The position numbers and the translations under genes are program-made. Shown piece by piece: positions 6,679 through 9,102 of a stretch of DNA of 9,102 nucleotides. This stretch comes from Candidatus Gastranaerophilales bacterium (lineage in GTDB: Bacteria > Cyanobacteriota > Vampirovibrionia > Gastranaerophilales > Gastranaerophilaceae): contig CANQZO010000072.1 in assembly GCA_947628355.1 (NCBI GenBank), forward strand, positions 1 to 9,102, read 5' to 3'. The notes beneath the pieces are model-generated. The model saw nothing but the letters and a program-made list of their open reading frames with translations, was not told the DNA's origin and did not search any database. Positions within the stretch are counted from its first letter, which is position 1. Each line of letters opens with the position of its first letter.

Positions 6679-7523
6679 TTTTTATTTATTTTTTCCGTAT
6701 TAATTAATTGATTTTTCATAGCATATTGCGACAATATCAAACTGTCGACAGCCTTTTTACCTGCAAGACGCTCAAGTGCCAGATAATATTTTTTTGCTTC
6801 CTGCTCCTGTTTAAATTCCTGTAATTGCATTTCTTCATACAGTGCAGAGGAAATGACAAGTTCCGATAACTCATTTTTTTTCAGAGCCTCCGAATAATTT
6901 TTATTATAAAGAATTATTCTTGAACGCGTATCTTTTAACTTATTTAACGCCCCTTTATACTGATAATAAGAAGATATAATTTTTTCCTGCAGTTCCTCAA
7001 TAGTTCCGGCAAGCTGGATTAATTCCGTATCTGTTATCGGAGGCGCCTGTCCTGCTGCACTTTCTTTATTTAAAAAGTTATTGGCAAGCCGCCCTGCCGA
7101 AAATGAAGCTGATTGAAGCATTGCATTTGACCCCGTAAACATCGGGATAAAACTTGCTCCGTATATTAATGATGATAAGCTCTTTGCCATTATTGAAGAA
7201 TGCAAACGGCGTTGTGATTCGGGTGTATTTAGTTTATTCATCGTAAACTTTATCAAAGTATTATTATCAATAGTAGCACGCCATAAAAGCTCTATATCTT
7301 TTATTTCTTCCTCTTTTTGAGCTCTGATTAATTCTTCTACTTCTTCACGGTTGCTTAATACAAGATTTTTATTTTTTATTTCATTGCCATGATTTAATTT
7401 AAGCTCATTTTTTTCGGTGGGCTCAAGCCTTATAACTTCCTGCGCAAATACATAATTAAACTGAAAAATAATTCCCAGAATAACAGATAACATTAAATAC
7501 TTTTTTATTTTTTTTACGCACAT
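6675..7523 (-). CDS. Exported coiled-coil protein with TolC-like C-terminal hairpin (first gene of pair)
   Basis: A 282-residue secreted protein, paralogous to the gene that follows it. The signal peptide is MCVKKIKKYLMLSVILGIIF then QFNYVFA, with cleavage predicted after Ala27. Next come a charged linker rich in Asn, Lys and Glu (30-75), helix IELLWRATIDNNTLIKFTMN (77-96), a Ser/Ala/Gly-rich mildly hydrophobic section (108-150) and two long helices (163-205 and 207-260) ending in LALERLAG (248-255), the same position as ALEQLVG in its partner. The frame stays open upstream to a TTG at 7574 with an ATG at 7550. I chose the ATG at 7521-7523 because it starts directly at the signal peptide, has GAGAG just upstream, and because a plausible promoter (TATAAA, minus strand, 7539-7544) would exclude the earlier starts. 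Function unknown; possibly an envelope or efflux-associated structural protein. Confidence 0.84.
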   Translation of the reverse strand: MCVKKIKKYLMLSVILGIIFQFNYVFAQEVIRLEPTEKNELKLNHGNEIKNKNLVLSNREEVEELIRAQKEEEIKDIELLWRATIDNNTLIKFTMNKLNTPESQRRLHSSIMAKSLSSLIYGASFIPMFTGSNAMLQSASFSAGRLANNFLNKESAAGQAPPITDTELIQLAGTIEELQEKIISSYYQYKGALNKLKDTRSRIILYNKNYSEALKKNELSELVISSALYEEMQLQEFKQEQEAKKYYLALERLAGKKAVDSLILSQYAMKNQLINTEKINKK

Positions 7524-7538
7524 AACTCTCACAACAAA

Positions 7539-7567
7539 TTTATACCACATAAATAATCTTGTTTCCA
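7539..7567 (-). promoter_or_regulatory. Candidate promoter for the exported coiled-coil pair
   Basis: On the minus strand, TGGAAA (7562-7567, 4 of 6 to TTGACA) and TATAAA (7539-7544, 5 of 6 to TATAAT) are separated by exactly 17 bp. Transcription would begin near 7532, giving a leader of about nine bases that still contains the GAGAG site before the ATG at 7523. Assigned by consensus only. Confidence 0.5.
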
Positions 7568-7590
7568 CAAGCAAAAACGGTTACAGTTCA

Positions 7591-7619
7591 TTGACATATA
7601 TTAATATTTTTGTAATCAT
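7591..7619 (+). promoter_or_regulatory. Candidate sigma-70 promoter for the G9/synthetase operon
   Basis: A perfect TTGACA (7591-7596), a 17-bp spacer and AATCAT (7614-7619, 4 of 6 to TATAAT), with TG at 7611-7612 one base before it as in extended -10 promoters. Predicted transcription start is near 7626, giving a leader of about 40 bases before the ATG at 7668. A TATAAA at 7631-7636 is a weaker alternative -10. The element lies back to back with the minus-strand promoter, so the two operons may share regulatory sites in the 144 bp between them; I see no clear operator palindrome there. Confidence 0.55.
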
Positions 7620-7667
7620 GGTTAGAGATTTATAAACTTAAAAAAGTGTCGGGAGAGTGTTTTAAAT

Positions 7668-7778
7668 ATGATTGAAGAAAAAGTCAAAAAATTCTGCGGG
7701 GGGGGGAACGAAAAAACATTAGCTGACGAATTATTGCTGTCCTTTTTTAACAAATATGTTAGGGAGAAAGCAATATGA
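7668..7778 (+). CDS. 36-residue ORF with a G9 tract, coupled to the synthetase gene
   Basis: A 36-codon ORF runs from ATG at 7668 to TGA at 7776-7778. The product begins MIEEKVKKFCGGGNEKTLAD and continues ELLLSFFNKYVREKAI: a short, mainly helical, charged peptide with one Cys and a triple Gly in the first half. I do not recognise it. Support for translation: GGGAG at 7651-7655 (12 bases upstream, slightly long) and, chiefly, its TGA overlapping the ATG of the next gene as ATGA, a junction seen twice elsewhere in this window. It could be a leader peptide controlling the operon, a small protein working with the synthetase, or the remnant of a longer gene. The triple Gly is encoded by nine consecutive G, so a one-base change in tract length would truncate it. 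Confidence 0.55.
   Translation: MIEEKVKKFCGGGNEKTLADELLLSFFNKYVREKAI
7698..7706 (+). repeat. Homopolymer tract of nine G
   Basis: Nine consecutive G encode three glycines of the 36-residue ORF. It is the longest G or C run I see; the next longest interior runs are of five. In an AT-rich genome such a run is unexpected by base composition and is a typical substrate for slipped-strand length change. With eight G the frame meets TAG at 7720-7722; with ten it meets TGA at 7724-7726. Both stops fall about 50 bases before the next start codon. Confidence 0.9.
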
Positions 7779-8833
7779 TAAACAAAGATTATTGTGCTTC
7801 CTCATATTTAATGTACCGATATATAACAGGTAAAAATATAAGATTTATAAAAGAACTTCCCGTTAAGTATACCGATATTGATTTTCCAAGAATTAAAGTA
7901 AAAAACAGCATTGATTTAGAAAATGCCCTCCGTTCTCAAATAAAAGAATTGACCAAAGACGGTAAAGCCGCACTTGCACTATCCGGCGGTATAGATTCTG
8001 CTATATTGGCAAAGATGATGCCTAAAAATTCTCAAACTTATACATTCAGATGTATAGTGCCGGGAAAAGAAGTAACAAACGAAGTACCGCAAGCAGCCAA
8101 ATATGCAAAAGAGTGCGGATTAAAACACGAAACCGTGCAAATGTATTGGGAAGATTTTGAAAAGTATGCACCGATTTTAATGAAACATAAAGGTGCACCT
8201 ATACATTCCATTGAAGTTCAAATATACAAAGCAGCACTTAAGGCAAAAAAAGACGGATATAAACGTATTATATTCGGGGAAAATGCCGATATAATATATG
8301 GCGGAATGAACGGATTACTTGCAAAAGACTGGCTTGCGGGACAGTTCATCGAAAGATATACTTACATAATGCCATATCGAGTTTTAAAAAAGCCCGTAAT
8401 GATTTTTGAACCTTTCACTGAATATGAACACAACGGTCATATTGACGGTCATGAGTTTATAAATAAATATTTTCGTCAAGAAGCGTTAGGAACATATAAA
8501 AATGCGTGTGAAACAGCAGGCATTGACTTTGCGGGGCCGTATTCTCAAACCGAATGGATTGATAAAATTGATTACAAAAGAATTAGAAATAATGATACAA
8601 AATATTTAATACGCGAAATATTTAAAAGATTGTATCCTGATGAAGAAATGAAACCAAAAGTTCCGATGCCCCGTCCGATGAATGAGTGGATGACCGATTG
8701 GGAAGGTCCTAAAAGAGCCGAATTTCTGCCTCATTGCACAGATGATATGACAGGCGACCAAAAATGGATGGTATGGGCGCTGGAAAAATTCTTGAACATT
8801 CTTGATAATTATGGAGGAGAAAAAAATGTATAA
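7775..8833 (+). CDS. Asparagine synthetase-like protein, synthetase domain only
   Basis: A 352-residue protein with the ATP-pyrophosphatase (PP-loop) domain of class B asparagine synthetases. ALSGGIDSAILAK (68-80) is the PP-loop, equivalent to SGG(L/V)DS in AsnB; IIFGENADIIYGGM (165-178) matches the family's 'GEG(A/S)DE(L/I)FGGY' substrate/ATP loop. The N-terminal glutaminase domain with its Cys2 is absent: only about 65 residues precede the PP-loop. It therefore must use free ammonia, draw on a separate glutaminase, or perform another adenylation-amidation. The family includes sugar amidotransferases of surface polysaccharide pathways (WbpG type) and peptide-modifying cyclases, so the substrate cannot be read from sequence. 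AGGGAG at 7761-7766 serves the ATG, which overlaps the preceding ORF (ATGA). The 3' end overlaps the DUF362 gene by 8 bp. This is an accessory enzyme, not the cell's standard AsnB. Confidence 0.85.
   Translation: MINKDYCASSYLMYRYITGKNIRFIKELPVKYTDIDFPRIKVKNSIDLENALRSQIKELTKDGKAALALSGGIDSAILAKMMPKNSQTYTFRCIVPGKEVTNEVPQAAKYAKECGLKHETVQMYWEDFEKYAPILMKHKGAPIHSIEVQIYKAALKAKKDGYKRIIFGENADIIYGGMNGLLAKDWLAGQFIERYTYIMPYRVLKKPVMIFEPFTEYEHNGHIDGHEFINKYFRQEALGTYKNACETAGIDFAGPYSQTEWIDKIDYKRIRNNDTKYLIREIFKRLYPDEEMKPKVPMPRPMNEWMTDWEGPKRAEFLPHCTDDMTGDQKWMVWALEKFLNILDNYGGEKNV
8813..8828 (+). promoter_or_regulatory. Strong ribosome binding site and ATG start of the DUF362 gene
   Basis: GGAGGAG at 8813-8819 lies six bases before ATG at 8826-8828. 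It is the best Shine-Dalgarno match in the window and fixes the start of the last gene within the final codons of the synthetase gene. Confidence 0.8.
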
Positions 8834-9102
8834 AGTCGGAATAGAAGATGCGGACAATTACAGATTAGATACGGTAAAAGCGGCTTTAGAAAAATGTTTT
8901 GACGACCTCGGATATGATTCTGACAATCCTCTTTCAAAGATAATCAAACCCGGCGATAAAGTTTTTATAAAACCTAACTGGGTAGCATCACGCTGGAGAG
9001 AATCTTGTCCGCATAAAGATAATTTATACAGTGTAATAACTCATCCTGCAGTTATTGAAGCCGTTACGGATTATGCTGCAAAGGCTTTAACTTCACGGGG
9101 GG
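8826..9102 (+). CDS. DUF362 domain protein, 3' end missing
   Basis: The first 92 codons of a gene that runs off the window. The product begins MYKVGIEDADNYRLDTVKAA; KPGDKVFIKPNWV (42-54) and VITHPAVIEAVTDYAAKAL (71-89) are the characteristic DUF362 signatures (K-x-N-x-V, then T-H-P near the start of the next helix). Many DUF362 proteins carry a C-terminal ferredoxin-like 4Fe-4S domain; whether this one does is not visible. The biochemical role of the domain is not established. It overlaps the synthetase gene by 8 bp and has its own strong binding site, so the two are co-expressed, and such tight pairing suggests one pathway. The last six bases of the window are all G (9097-9102), extending Arg-Gly in frame. 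Confidence 0.8.
   Translation, partial: MYKVGIEDADNYRLDTVKAALEKCFDDLGYDSDNPLSKIIKPGDKVFIKPNWVASRWRESCPHKDNLYSVITHPAVIEAVTDYAAKALTSRG

Noticed and set aside
5809..7523. A complete TolC outer-membrane efflux system.
   Set aside because: Each protein is under 300 residues with one hairpin-like region, no visible beta-barrel segment, and no adaptor or pump gene nearby.
7524..7574. Longer N-terminus (TTG at 7574 or ATG at 7550) for the first exported protein.
   Set aside because: It would place 9-17 extra residues before a canonical signal peptide, lacks a binding site, and overlaps a good promoter match for the same gene.
7524..7667. Riboswitch or structured RNA leader before the G9 ORF.
   Set aside because: The predicted leader is only about 40 bases and AT-rich, with no convincing stem or known motif.
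7668..8833. Lasso-peptide cluster: a small Gly-rich peptide followed by an asparagine-synthetase-like cyclase.
   Set aside because: Reading Gly13 as residue 1 would put an Asp at ring position 8. But the enzyme is far shorter than known lasso cyclases, no leader peptidase or recognition protein is visible, and the peptide's end looks like an ordinary helical tail.

Overview
The window is a compact, low-GC stretch (roughly one third G+C by eye) of a bacterial chromosome, cut inside a gene at both ends. Two exported proteins with a TolC-like hairpin suggest a cell with an outer membrane. The SecG protein has the 'HSPKGDGLGAIGG' loop seen in cyanobacterial SecG. Together with the low GC and accessory content, this makes a non-photosynthetic cyanobacterial relative (Vampirovibrionia / 'Melainabacteria', for example gut Gastranaerophilales) my best guess. 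That placement is an inference; no rRNA or other decisive marker is present.

Layout. (1) 1-2987, plus strand: a tightly packed run of panB (5' end missing), panC, an unrecognised membrane protein and dut. Every junction overlaps or abuts, so this looks like one operon for pantothenate synthesis plus dUTP clean-up. (2) 2984-3539, minus strand: yggU (DUF167) then secG. The end of secG overlaps the end of dut by 4 bp. (3) 3540-3596: a short divergent promoter region. (4) 3597-5807, plus strand: a full-length bifunctional (p)ppGpp synthetase/hydrolase. (5) 5809-7523, minus strand: two paralogous secreted coiled-coil proteins in a two-gene operon, joined by an ATGA overlap. The stop of the second lies 1 bp from the rel stop. 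(6) 7524-7667: a 144-bp divergent promoter region. (7) 7668-9102, plus strand: an accessory-looking operon of a 36-codon ORF with a run of nine G, an asparagine-synthetase-like enzyme lacking the glutaminase half, and the start of a DUF362 protein that runs off the window.

Regions 1-4 are housekeeping: CoA precursor synthesis, nucleotide-pool hygiene, protein export and stringent response. The less ordinary material is at the right. The G9 tract lies in a small ORF whose stop overlaps the start of the synthetase gene (ATGA). Gain or loss of one G would create an early stop and break that coupling, which is what a phase-variable switch would look like. The window itself ends in a run of at least six G inside the DUF362 gene. 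The two exported coiled-coil proteins and the membrane protein between panC and dut are the other families I cannot name. I see no rRNA, tRNA, CRISPR array, insertion sequence or clear hairpin terminator.
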